DNA from: Apiotrichum sp. Y4204
Taxonomy: Eukaryota; Basidiomycota; Tremellomycetes; Trichosporonales; Trichosporonaceae
Assembly (NCBI GenBank): GCA_025531455.1
Contig: JAMYHL010000016.1
Coordinates: 62,001 to 126,000 of the forward strand
DNA length: 64,000 bases
Direction: 5' to 3'
Shown here one piece after another: positions 9,718 through 22,745 of the stretch (the first letter of the stretch is position 1; the number at the start of each line of letters is the position of its first letter). The notes below the pieces were generated by a model. It made no database searches, was not told the DNA's origin, and saw nothing but the letters and a program-made list of their open reading frames with translations. The position numbers were made by a program, and so were the translations under genes.

Positions 9718-12411
9718 ATGGACACCGCGGCGCCGGCCATGGACCTCGACCAGCTCGGCAGCCACTTTGGCGCGCGCCAAATGCGCAACTGCCTCCCGTG
9801 CAAGAAGCGCAAGATCAAATGTGGGTAGCATCGGCGTTCAATGGAATTGCATCACAGACTGACATACCGCAGGCGATCGCAGGATTCCATGTACGTGATA
9901 TGCGCATCGCATCCCTTCAGAAGACTCATCTCGTAGGCGGGCCATGCGCCCTGCGGCGCGACGGAAAGAGCTGCACGCCGGCAGTGAGCAAGATGGATGA
10001 CGTTATTGACGAGCCCGAGTGAGTGTACTACGCGTGTAGCGATACTGACGCCGAGTGCGTACGTGCTGTCGCGCGACTTTAAGATGCTGGTGCGCCATGT
10101 CGAGGAGCTGCAGAGCAAGGTCGAGGCATTGGAAGGGCGGATCCTGCCTGACGGCGCGGGGCCGAGCAGCGGGAAGCGCAAGGCGCTCGACCACAAGGGG
10201 GAGAGCAGCGAGTCGCCGCCGCTCATCGGGCGGTCGCGCAAGCACGTCGCGGACGACGAGATGGTGTTTGCGCTCGAGGACTTTCAGATGAGCCACCGCA
10301 TCAACTCGCTGCGCAACCTCGGCGACTCGCCCGAGACAGGGCCTCTCCATCTCCCCGGCGCGATGGGCACGCGCAGCCACCGCTTCGTCGCCGACGACCA
10401 CCCCCTCTCCTTCCTCATTCCCCCAGAGACAGACTATGTTGCCAAGGCGCTCGCACTTCTTCCCGACCAGCCGACGTGCGAGCTCCTTGTCCAGGCGTAC
10501 TTTGACAACGTCGAGTGGTTCCAGAGAGTAGGTGCTGGATGTGGATCATGCTGACGCCAGTGTCTCCATCAACCGACGTTCATGCGCCAGGCGCGCCTGC
10601 TCTACAATGACACGCGCGATGCGACAGCCGAGTTTGTGTGCACGTATATTATGGTCATTTGCCTCGGTCTGCGGACGGTGGTCAACTCGCTGCCGGGAAT
10701 GACGAATGCCCTCGGCCTCGCAGACAGGTTGTACCACGTCGCGGAGGGCGTGCTGTGGTGCTCGCGCTTCCTGACGCGACACTCGTTTGAGGCGCTGCAG
10801 GCCATCTCGCTGATGACAATCTACGGATTTGGCCTCGAGGACGGCGCGGACGGCACATGGGCGCTGTGCGGGACCGCCATCAAGATTGCGCAGAACCTCG
10901 GCCTCAACCGCCTCGAAGCCGAGGGCCCAGATCAAGAGTGGGCGCCGCTCTGGAACAGTCGCCTCAAGCGTGAGCTCGCACGCCGCGTGTGGTGGACTTT
11001 TGTCGCGCTCGACTGGTCGCATGCGATTGCGCACGGCGCGTCCTGTGAGTTGACGGAGAGTGGTACTCGGCGTGACTGACCACAGACTCCATCCACCCGT
11101 CACAGAACACGACAGCGCTCCCATCCAACCTCGACGACGACCAGCTCGACAACCCCAAGGCTGTCCCCCACCCGCTATCGGTCTACACTGTGAGTCACCC
11201 TTGCGATACCCACACTGACAGCCAGCCGATAAGCATGCACATCTTCCGCCTCAAGTTTGTTACCCTCTACCGCGAAATAACAGACCACATGTCGACCTCC
11301 CACCAGCCCCTCTCATACTCCTTCATTCTCTCGTACGCGAGTGGCATGTGAAGACCGCTAACGTCCCAGAATGGATGACTCCATTATCGAGCTCGCCAAC
11401 AGCCTTCCGAAGCACTTTGAGGACCCGGCCGATCTCCCGCCTGACACAGATAGCAGCGTACGCCTCACCCTGAGTCTGAGTATCATGCTGACAAACCAGC
11501 TGCTCCGTGACTCCATATTTCTGAACATCACGGCAAACACCCGCCTCGTGCGCCTCCATCGTCCCTTCTTGCTGCGAGGCTACCACGACAGGCAGTACGC
11601 GCGGTCACGAGACCGTTGCCTGCGCTCGTCAAACCTCATCCTCAGCCTTCTCGACCTGGCTAAGCGCCGCGTGCCAGTGCTACTCACCTTTTGGATTGTG
11701 CTGTTCTACGCCTTCTCAGCGGTATGCTTTGCCGCATGTTCTTACTGACCACAGGCTATCCCCGTGTGTATCGATCTTCTGTTCGACCCCACGGATGAGA
11801 AACGCCGGGCAGTGGAGACAATCTTGCAGACGTTCCGGTGGGTCGTTTTGATGGATGCTCTTGCTGACCATGCAGTGAACAGAGCGCTACGAGCCACGCA
11901 GCGCGGAATAGTGTTTTTGTCATTGAACGTCTCCTCGGTGCGTACCTTCCTGTCAGTTGTTCTAACCCCCAGAGGTCGAGAGCACCTTCCGCGAGGCGCA
12001 CCTCGCAAAGCGTGCCAAGATGGGATCGGGTGGTGGTGAGAGCGGCCCCCACGACGCTGCTCGGCAGAATGAGTTGCTGAAATCGACAATCCGAAGCATC
12101 CTGGTAGGCATCTATCACCACTAATTCCTGCTGACCCCCAGGAATCGACGACATTCTCGCGGCCCCCCGAGGCAGGCAAGATGCCACAGGCACTGGACGT
12201 TGCGGCTGAGACGGCGCCGCACCCGGCAATCCCGCGCGTGTTCGACCACCTCACCCCGCTCGTGGACCTTAGCACAGTGGAAACCACGCCCAGCACGACG
12301 GCCGGCGCGGACAACATTGCGTCCGAGGCCGCGGCATGGCCGGCCTTCTCGTTTGACATGTTTGATACGCTCTGGACGCAGGCCGACGCGACCCCGTGGC
12401 AGGGCCAGTAG
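9718..12411 (+). CDS. Zn2Cys6 transcription factor, likely salicylate-cluster regulator
   Basis: Twelve exons give 755 aa with a consistent frame. A Gal4-type zinc cluster at residues 25-53 follows the pattern C-x2-C-x6-C-x5-C-x2-C-x8-C. It appears only after splicing two introns (9821-9872, 9891-9936) that isolate an 18-nt exon at 9873-9890. A short coiled coil follows (about residues 72-95, FKMLVRHVEELQSKVEALEGR region), which usually mediates dimerisation. The middle is a fungal-specific transcription-factor domain, with characteristic stretches such as LHRPFLLRGYHD. The C-terminus is acidic and aromatic and could activate. Remaining introns: 10019-10055, 10528-10560, 11045-11085, 11190-11225, 11333-11369, 11722-11754, 11838-11875, 11938-11972, 12104-12141. 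It sits immediately upstream of three same-strand salicylate genes, so local pathway control is inferred. Confidence 0.85.
11459..11500 (+). other. Possible in-frame 42-nt optional intron in the regulator
   Basis: A GTACGC donor and an ACCAG acceptor enclose 14 in-frame codons with no stop, with a CTGAC motif near the end. Removing or keeping them both leave an intact frame, so it is unclear whether this is exon or intron. Confidence 0.35.
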
Positions 12412-13191
12412 TAGTGTAGATCTGCCTGTTTGTATTCCCGTGTATGAAGCGAGAAGCGTTCCTCATTGTTTACATCCCATGTGGCCGGATTACTGTCAGC
12501 GTTATCTTGGTACTGATCGTGCGCATTCCATGCATGAGTGTGATACCATTGTGCTTCCTAGGTGTCAATGCATGATCAACCCCGCGGCCACCGCCCGTGT
12601 GATCCGTCCGAACACGAGTGACTGTTTCAGTTGGCCAGCAACCTCGCCTCTGACGTTGTTATCTGCCGAGATGCCGCCTTGCGACATGCCGCCCCAGCAG
12701 CCTCATGCCACGCGGAGCTGATCTGGAAAAGCCGCGGCGGCGTGGGCAGGGTAATCGGTGACGCGGTGACCCCGCACCCCTAGACGCCGGCTCCTGGGAG
12801 CCATACAAACTGGACGCCGAGATATGGATGGCGGACTGGGCGCGGCAATGCCGCGGGGTTGCCACGGCGGCAATCGCGTCCCCTCGGTTCTGGTCACTCC
12901 GCCACCCACACGATGCAGCTGACTTTTTGTGTTTGTCTTTGCAGCTCACATGTTCTGGGCTCCGGGGCATGCAGCGCAGGCCGTGGAGTTTAGCTAGAGA
13001 TCGCGGCGACGGACCTCACGAGTTGTCCTTGGCGCGTGTGATATGTCAGGTTACATATAAGATACTTGGCGCGCAGCCTTCTTAACATCACCAGCATCAG
13101 TTCTCCAGTCTCCTCGCATCCACAGGCAAGGCTACACGCCACCCGCTACGACATCTCTTCACGACAACAGCATTCCATCACCATTACCAAC
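12412..13191. promoter_or_regulatory. Promoter region of the salicylate-hydroxylase-like gene
   Basis: Contains three CCGCGG palindromes (12582, 12732, 12851), which are abutted CGG half-sites of the kind Zn2Cys6 dimers may bind. A TATA-like ACATATAAGA lies near 13053, about 140 nt before the ATG. No coding frame is supported. Confidence 0.45.
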
Positions 13192-14571
13192 ATGACTGCC
13201 ACTGCTTCCAGCCCCGGCGCGCGGCAACCCTTCAAGAAGCTCAACGTTGCCAGTGAGTAGCTCGGCACAGTGTGGCCTCCGCACCGCAGTTGCTAACTTG
13301 CAGTCATTGGCGGCGGTCTCGGCGGCATGGCGGCCGCGGTCGCTCTGCGCCGCGCAGGCCACAAGGTCTCGATCTACGAGCGCCGCGACTTCAAGGTCGA
13401 GGTCGGTGCCTCCATCTCGTGTGCCGCCAACGGCGGCCAGTGGCTCAAGGAGTGGGGCATCGACGTCTCCAAGGGCAAGCCCGTCAACCTCATGAAGCTC
13501 ACCATGCGCGACTGGGACACGGGCAAGATCCTCAACCAGTACGACCTGGACAACTACGAGCAGGAGTGGGGAGTGCCCTACTACATGTTCCACCGGCAGG
13601 ACATGCACGCGATGCTCCTCGACGTCGCGACCGCGGAGGAGGGCGAGGGCGAGCCGGCTAGTGTTGTTGTTGACCACATCGCCAAAAAGGTCGACTACAA
13701 TGCCGGCACTGTCGAGTTTGAGAACGGCGTGACTATCACTGCGGACCTCATTGTCGGCGCCGACGGTATTCGTTCGGTTCTCCGCCGCGAGATTGGCGTC
13801 GTTCCCCAGATGCGCTCCGCTTCGCAAACGTGCTACCGCTGCAACGTCAAAAAGTCGGACATTGAAAAGTTTGGTCTCATGCCGGACGCGACCGACCCGG
13901 CCATCCAGTTCTGGGGCGGATACCCCAAGGGCGAGCTGTCGCGCTACTACAAGATTGTCATGTCGCCCTGCTCGGACGGCGACATTGTCTCGTTCTACTG
14001 CTTTATGCCCACCGAGCTCACCAACCACACCCAAGAGGGCTTCCAGTTCGCCGAGGTCCCGGTCTCGGACATTATGGCCGGCCTGTACTCGCGCCTCGAC
14101 CCAAAGTGCACTGCGCTCATCGAGCACTCGGTCGACCGCATGCCGTGGCGCCTCTATGTCCACCAGCCGTATCCGTACTGGACCAAGGGCCGCGTGTGCC
14201 TGCTCGGCGATGCCGCACACCCGATGATGCCGCACCAGTCGCAGGGCGCCGTCACCGCGATCGAGGACGCCGCCGCACTCGGCATCATCTTCTCCAAGGA
14301 CTTTGACTTTACCAACAACATTGACGCCGGCCTGGGATTGTACGAGCACATCCGCAAGCCGCGCGCGACTCGCGTGCAGGCCGCCAGCGCACGCGCGACC
14401 GAAAACCTCAACGAGCGCATTGGCTTCACGTCGCTCACCGCCCCAGAGGCATCGCTCGCCGCAAAGGAGGGCAAGCTCACCGTCAACGAGCTCAACGAGT
14501 ACGACATGCGCGCCCACATCACTCGCGACGCAAAGACGTACCGCCACCTGTACTCGGAGAACGGCCACTAG
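13192..14571 (+). CDS. FAD-dependent monooxygenase, salicylate hydroxylase-like
   Basis: Two exons (intron 13253-13303) give 442 aa, normal for group A flavin monooxygenases. The splice creates the N-terminal dinucleotide-binding motif (VAIIGGGLGG, about residues 19-28). The DG motif (LIVGADGIRSVLRR) and the GD motif (VCLLGDAAHP followed by MPHQSQGA) are all present in order. Enzymes of this class take NAD(P)H and O2 and convert salicylate to catechol with loss of CO2; related members act on other hydroxybenzoates, so the exact substrate is inferred. Its neighbour 1.15 kb downstream on the same strand is a salicylate decarboxylase, which strongly supports salicylate. No targeting signal is visible, so it is probably cytosolic. 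Confidence 0.82.
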
Positions 14572-16778
<2,207 letters not shown>

Positions 16779-18127
16779 CGGCCCCCCACTTCTGTACAGT
16801 ACCGTTTCTGTAGACGTAACATTGGGTGTATATGCAGGGATCGAGGCAAAGTGGCACTGATCGGCGCATGCGGTGTGGCAGCTAGGCCGAGTACTCGATG
16901 GTCATCAACAACTCTGTGCTCTGTGACTTGTTTGTCAGCTCGGACACGACACGAGCGAAATGCCGTCTGGATGTCAAGCTAGGAGGTGGGACATCCGGAT
17001 GAAAAGGCAGAATGGATGGCTACAGTGCGGGACTTCAGTGCTTGACCAATTGGACACGACGTTGCTATCGCCGAGTAAGCTCAAGCATGTGACTAGATCA
17101 GCTGAGCTTAGGTGTCGCAATCCCGTCAAGGTCAAGACAAACCCGCAGCTCCTTGTCCATAGTAATCATGCATGCTCGCATTTCGCAAAAACCCTGCGGT
17201 CTCGGAAACAAACCTCGGCAATCGGACAGCAGGACGCCGAGTACCGAATACGAGTCGACGAAATGAACAGATGTCACCCCGATACGGTATGCGGAGTTTG
17301 CGTTGCGGATGGGACGCGCGGGGTGGAGCGGGGTACGTGGGGGCCCAGGGGGCAAGCACAGGGTGACAGCTGGGCCGGTGACGGTGGCGGCAGCGGCAGC
17401 GGCTGCACCGGCGGCCCCGCGCTGTTTCCTGTCGCCCACCGGTGCCGCCGTACGAATCAGCGATGAGTGATGCGTAATCGACGGGGTCGGCCTGCGGCGT
17501 GGTGACACTGAGTGAAACAACGCCGCAATCATGAGTTCGGAGTGGGGAATGGGCAGGGTAGTAGCGCGCAGCCCGGGGTTTGTCGCTGGCTGCCTAAAGG
17601 TATGTTGCTGTCTACCTTGATCGGCGACGGCATTGCCGCGGCACCGGATCGAGGCGTGTGGCTGAGAGAGATGTGGCTTTGGGCCATGGCTTGCAGTGGC
17701 CATGTGGAGGCGGAACGAATGTGTGTCCGGAGACATGGCCCCGGATCCTGTTGCGGGCTGCGTACTGCGGCTCTGGTGCAGCTCGGTAGCGCGTGTCGCC
17801 TGGGAGAGACCGAGAGAGACCGAGTTCAGGTGTCAGGTCCGGGCGGCTCCCCGGATGCCCCGGTTCCAGGCCGTTGGAGCAGTGTGGAGGTGGCACATGC
17901 CGGTCGCCTGCCTTTCTCCCTGCTCTAGCTGTTCTGATCACATTCGCTTGGCAGACGTCTTGTCGCGTACCTGGGGACCCGGAGACAGGATATCTGTGTG
18001 CGGATGCAGCAACCACGGGGCACAAGCCTTGGCTGCCTTGGTCGCCAGCCGCAAGATACTTATAACTCATGGCTTGGGGAGCGCGCTTTTTTCTTCTCCC
18101 CTTTCAACTGTTTGCCCTGTCCCCATC
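16779..18127. promoter_or_regulatory. Intergenic: 3' flank of SDC and promoter of the MFS gene
   Basis: This 1.35 kb has no supported gene. A CCGCGG palindrome lies at 17636-17641. The motif AAGATACTTATAA lies near 18052-18064, about 65 nt before the ATG, and shares AAGATACTT with the hydroxylase promoter. Confidence 0.45.
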
Positions 18128-20085
18128 ATGACCTCCTCACTTAAGGACGACTCGGTGTCCGAGAAGAATGTGGCGACGCACCACGTTGAAGATGTCCAGA
18201 CCCTCCACGCCGTCGCGGAGCGCGGGCACGTCGTCACCGACAGCCATGGTGAGTCGGCTTTCTGCTAGCATAATGACTCACAACAGGCCACGCGCTCGTC
18301 GAGTTTGACCGCGTCGCGGAGAAGAAACTGGTGCGCAAAATCGACTTCAGGATCGTCCCTACCTACGCTATGCTCTACCTCTGGTGCTTCATCGATGTAT
18401 GTAGGATGAAGACCCTCCAACACAATCTGACTTCCAGCGCGCCAACATTGGCAACGCCAAAATTGCGGGTATGGAAAAGACCCTCGGCATGCACGGATAC
18501 CAGTACAACATCCTGCTCACGTCCTTCTACGTCTCGTACATTGTCTTTGAAATTCCCTCCAACGTTGCCTGCAAGATTGTAGGACCGGCCATTTGGCTGC
18601 CCGCCATCTCCTTTGGCTTCGGAGTGAGTAAACTAACAAGTGTTGATGTTGTCGAGTCATCGTCTTGCATGTGCGGCATGCATGTGAGAGGGTCCCCTGC
18701 ATATGTGATGTGGGCCCCGCACCCCGCAGCAGGGGGTCCTGATACCGATCGCAATGGTTGCTGTGGCTGACACTCAGCTCATGTCAATGGTCATGGCGTT
18801 CGTCAAGTCTTTCGGTGCCGCTGTCGCCGTGCGTTTCCTTCTCGGTGTCTTCGAAGCTGGCGTGCTTCCTGGAATTGCATTTGCTTGTGAGCTTCTATTT
18901 TTTGTGGTGGCACCGACACTAACACCTCCAGTGTCTCGTTGGTACCGCAAGGACGAGCTTGCGTTCCGCCTGGCGCTGTACATGTGTACCGCTCCGCTAG
19001 CCGGCGCGTTCGGCGGCTTGCTCGCGTCGGGCATCCTCAAGATCAAGGGCATGGGCGCGATCAAGGGATGGGAACAGCTCTTCTTCCTTGAGGGTTTGAT
19101 CACGATGGTCATTGCCCTCGTCGCCTTCTTCACGCTCTGCGACCACCCGCAGAAAGCCAAGTGGCTCACCCAGGAGCAGCGTGATCTCGCCGTCGCGCGC
19201 ATCAAGGCCCAGAACGTCGGTACTACCGAGGTCACCGACAAGTGGAGCAACCGCAAGGCCATGGCGGGTGTCCTCAACCCCAACACCATTGCCGTTGCCT
19301 GGATCTTCATCTTTGTCAACCTCACGGTGCAGGGTATCGCGGTAAGTATCCCCTAAGAACAAAAGAGAAAGAAGAAGGAAAGACACTAACCCCACAGGTG
19401 TTCCTTCCCACCATTATTGCCGCAATCTACCCCAAGGCGACAGTCATCCGACAGCAGCTGTACACCGTCCCACCGTACATGGTAGGCTTTGTGATCAACC
19501 TGATCCTGCCGTTTGTGTCGTGGAAGACGGACAAGCGTCTACCGATCTTCATCGGAAGCTCTTGCCTCACCATTGCGGGCTACTCGATGTTCCTCGCCTC
19601 ACGCAGTCCGCATGTGCGCTACGGCGCCGTCTTCCTCGCTGTTAGCGGAGCATTCCCCTTCGGCGCCATGTCCAACGCTCAGGTCTCCGCCAACATTCTG
19701 TCTGACAGTGGGCGCTCCACCGGTATCGGCTTCAACGTCATGTTGGGGGTGAGTTGGTCGACTGCCACCCTTGAGGCGCTGCTAACTTCAGAACATCGGC
19801 GGTCTCATCAGTACGTGGTCGTACCTGCCATTCGACAAGCCCGACTTCCAGTGAGTTACAGAGCCAACTTCCCAGCTTCCTCCACTTACACCCAGCATCG
19901 GCAACGGTCTCAACCTCGCGGGCAACTGCATTATTCTGCTCACGAGTATCGGCCTGTTCGCTTACCTCAAGATGGACAACAAGCGGCGCGACAAGGTGGA
20001 CGTGGACGCCAAGCTGGCCGGCATGACTCAGGAGGAGATCCAGGCACTCGACTGGAAGCACCCCGGCTGGCGTTGGCAGCTGTAA
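18128..20085 (+). CDS. MFS transporter, Dal5-like anion:cation symporter family
   Basis: Eight exons give 511 aa. Introns: 18249-18286, 18397-18437, 18624-18777, 18887-18931, 19342-19397, 19749-19791, 19851-19895. Twelve membrane segments can be traced, preceded by a hydrophilic N-terminus of about 60 residues. Family-typical stretches include VRKIDFRIVPTYAMLYLWCFID (start of helix 1), RFLLGVFEAGVLPGI (helix 4) and SRWYRKDELAFRLALY (loop after it). The cytosolic tail carries MTQEEIQALDWKHPGWRW. Fungal members move organic anions such as allantoate, nicotinate and phthalate. As the last gene of the salicylate cluster, uptake or efflux of salicylate or a related aromatic acid is inferred. The third intron (154 nt) is unusually long. 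Confidence 0.86.
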
Positions 20086-22745
20086 GGCGCTGTAGGTGTA
20101 AGGGTGTAGGCTTGTAAGAAGGATAGTTAATATCGGGGGATACGGTAGCAGACAGGTTGTCTCGTGGGTCTTGGTCCTGGTCTTGGTTGGGCACTAGTAG
20201 CGCATAGCACGGAGCATGCATGTTGTCACGTCGGAAGGTGTCGGGATGGCAGAGAGATGGTCAGGAAAGAAAGAGTGCGAGGGAGAAAGAACATCAACAC
20301 CGATAGGACGCAGATAAGGGTAGGTAGCCAGTGGTCACGGCGGTACGCCGACCAATCCCGTGAGATGGTCTGCGGTCGAGTCTGATGGCAAAGACTAATG
20401 GAACGGACGAGGCTTCCAGGAAACGTTTCCAGTACTGTCTGAGATCAGAGATGTGCCAACATTCCATTTCTAGACGTGCGACTCGAGGCGGTGCCAAGAG
20501 GAATGGCCAGGACATATTATCAGTCGTCAGGAGTTCTCGCCTGGGTGATGGGCTGTATCCCTGGTGCGGCTATGGCCGTCAACGTGTCACTGCTGGCGAC
20601 ATCCGTCTGGGCCTGAAGGTTAGCAAAGTCCTGTCTTGGAATGTGATCAATAGACGAGTGCGAGGCTCTAATCCTGTGCTCGAGGCTGCTGTGGCCTGTG
20701 GCGGCGCCACTGTCACGGACATCTGCAGTGTCCAACAGGCAAGGTCAACGATGTTCCAGGACTGCCGGAGGTTCAAAAGGGCTTCCTATTCAGGAAGGTG
20801 TTCCGGACATAAGATATGCCTTTCAGCATTCAAGAGAGAATCAGCACAACAGCATCGAGCATCCAAACGAGCCATCTACGGTCCGAGACGGACATTACAG
20901 ACTTGTGCGCGCCCGACTCAGTCTGGAGCCGCCGCAGGAACAGGTCGCCACCAGTTACTCCGCGCCAAACGTTAGTTTCTGGCGCAGGTACGGTGCAGCG
21001 TGCAGGGCCACATGACTGAGAGCGCCCACTTTCCGTTCTAACCGGACCGACTTCTGCGGGAATGATGCTGGGGCTGTAGCCGGGGTAGCCGTGAAATACC
21101 TCCGAAAGCCGCATACAGCATTAGAGTTTACGACGCCGGGCGAGGTGAGCTCTTTACCCTAGTCCCCTCATGTTTGAACCTGAGGGGCAGTGGGACCGAG
21201 TCGGAGCGAGTGAGTGGAAAAAGAACAGTTGCACACATGCTAACGACATATCCGGAAGGTGCTGCGTGTGCCAGGAGCCTAAAAAACTCGAGTTAATGAA
21301 ATATGCACGGCATGGGCCCCACGTTTGCCCTTTTGAGATCATTACGAAGAGCACCGAGACGGCTTCTGGTCTCGCGAGCTGCAGCCTAACTGCCCATGTG
21401 GGTCACAAACCCAGAATTTAGATCTGTGACAATGTTCGATCGGCTCCCAGTATCCGGCGAGCTCGACGCGTACATTAGTCGCAGTGGTCACCTGATGTGT
21501 TGCGAGTGACAGCACTCTGCGTCCACGATGATCCCCAGCTGGATCCATGACCCAGACAGCCGGATCACCCCGGTGTCGATGGCGTCAGGCGGTAGTCGCA
21601 AGTACCCAAGTGGGCCCCTCTTGGGCGCCATGTCGCATGTCGTATGTCATATTTTTATCCTGGGCCTCCAACTGCTCCACCCCGCAGGTCACATCTACAA
21701 GCCGCAGGATCACTTTACCTTGATGCCCTGTGGCGGCGGGGCCGCAGCTCGCAGGACAGTGCCGCCGGCTGACAGAGATCAGTGCGCGGGGGCGGCCTGG
21801 ACCCCAGTGCACTTGTGCTGCTCGAGGTCCAGAGGTTCTCGAATCCTCACTGCACCCTAGAGGTTAGGCTTAGGATCCTTGAGGCCTGAGGATTGCGGCT
21901 TGCCTTGATCCTTGAGGCGCACGCAGGTGGTCAGCCGGTGAAACCGCTCGCAGGATCGCGCAGGAGCCCGTCCAACATATGCAACATGGGATGCCCACGC
22001 TGTTTCGGGCAAGTCGCGCTCAACCTTTGTCCATGACGGCATGCCGGCTCTGCTCTGTGCCTATCGCTCCGGAAGCGCACATAATGATCAGGAAGCGTAC
22101 GATATTACACCCCATGCACCCTCCACGCCGCGGACGCCTCGCTGCTACAGTACAGTACCCCCGGCACGCGCCGTCGCGTCAGAAGGTTGGGTGCTTTGGA
22201 GCTTGAACATCGGACAGGGTATGGAACCCGAGGGCAGCGCGAGGAGCACACGGTATGTACTGCATGCTTGCTGCGTATGCTGTCATGCCTCGCGTGCACG
22301 CGAGGGCGTGAGTGAGGGGCTTGCGCAAGCCCAGTGCGGACACTGGTATCAGGACATGACCTGGCCCCTGCACCTCGAGCACGATGTAGGAGGACAGGAC
22401 GAGGTCGAGCGAGGACAGTAAGTAGAGGAGCGATTCTGGCATGAAGACATTGGTCTCGTCGTCGTCGTAGTCATTGTCGTTCTCGTTCTTGAATCACTTC
22501 TTCACAGAACCATCCTTCTACACGCACCCGAAACAAGAACAGAGATCAGTGATCAGAGATCAGAGGCCAGAGATCGGGAACCCATCAAAGACACAGACGC
22601 AGAGACAGACATCGATACCGACAGAGACCAGGACAGAACACATCACTATCGCTACTCCCTCCCATTCCTTTACCCCGGCCCCGATCGCGCAGCAGAGGTG
22701 AGCCATACCCAGTGCAGGACTGACAGCTCACAACAGGTCTCCGCG
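20086..22745. other. Gene-poor 2.6 kb region
   Basis: Long open frames here (for example 20385-20975, plus) lack protein-like composition and splice logic. A perfect 7-bp inverted repeat CCCCTCA/TGAGGGG with a 10-nt loop lies at 21164-21187. Near the right end, 22697-22737 looks like a 5' UTR intron of the next gene. I see no tRNA or mobile element. Confidence 0.5.
22697..22737 (+). other. Putative 5' UTR intron of the Ser-rich gene
   Basis: A GTGAGC donor and a CTGAC...CAACAG acceptor lie just before the ATG at 22746. This argues for the start at 22746 rather than at 22698, which would fall inside the intron. Confidence 0.55.

Noticed and set aside
20385..20975. 196-codon plus-strand frame in the gene desert
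   Set aside because: Random-like composition rich in Arg, Ser and Cys, no splice context or promoter.
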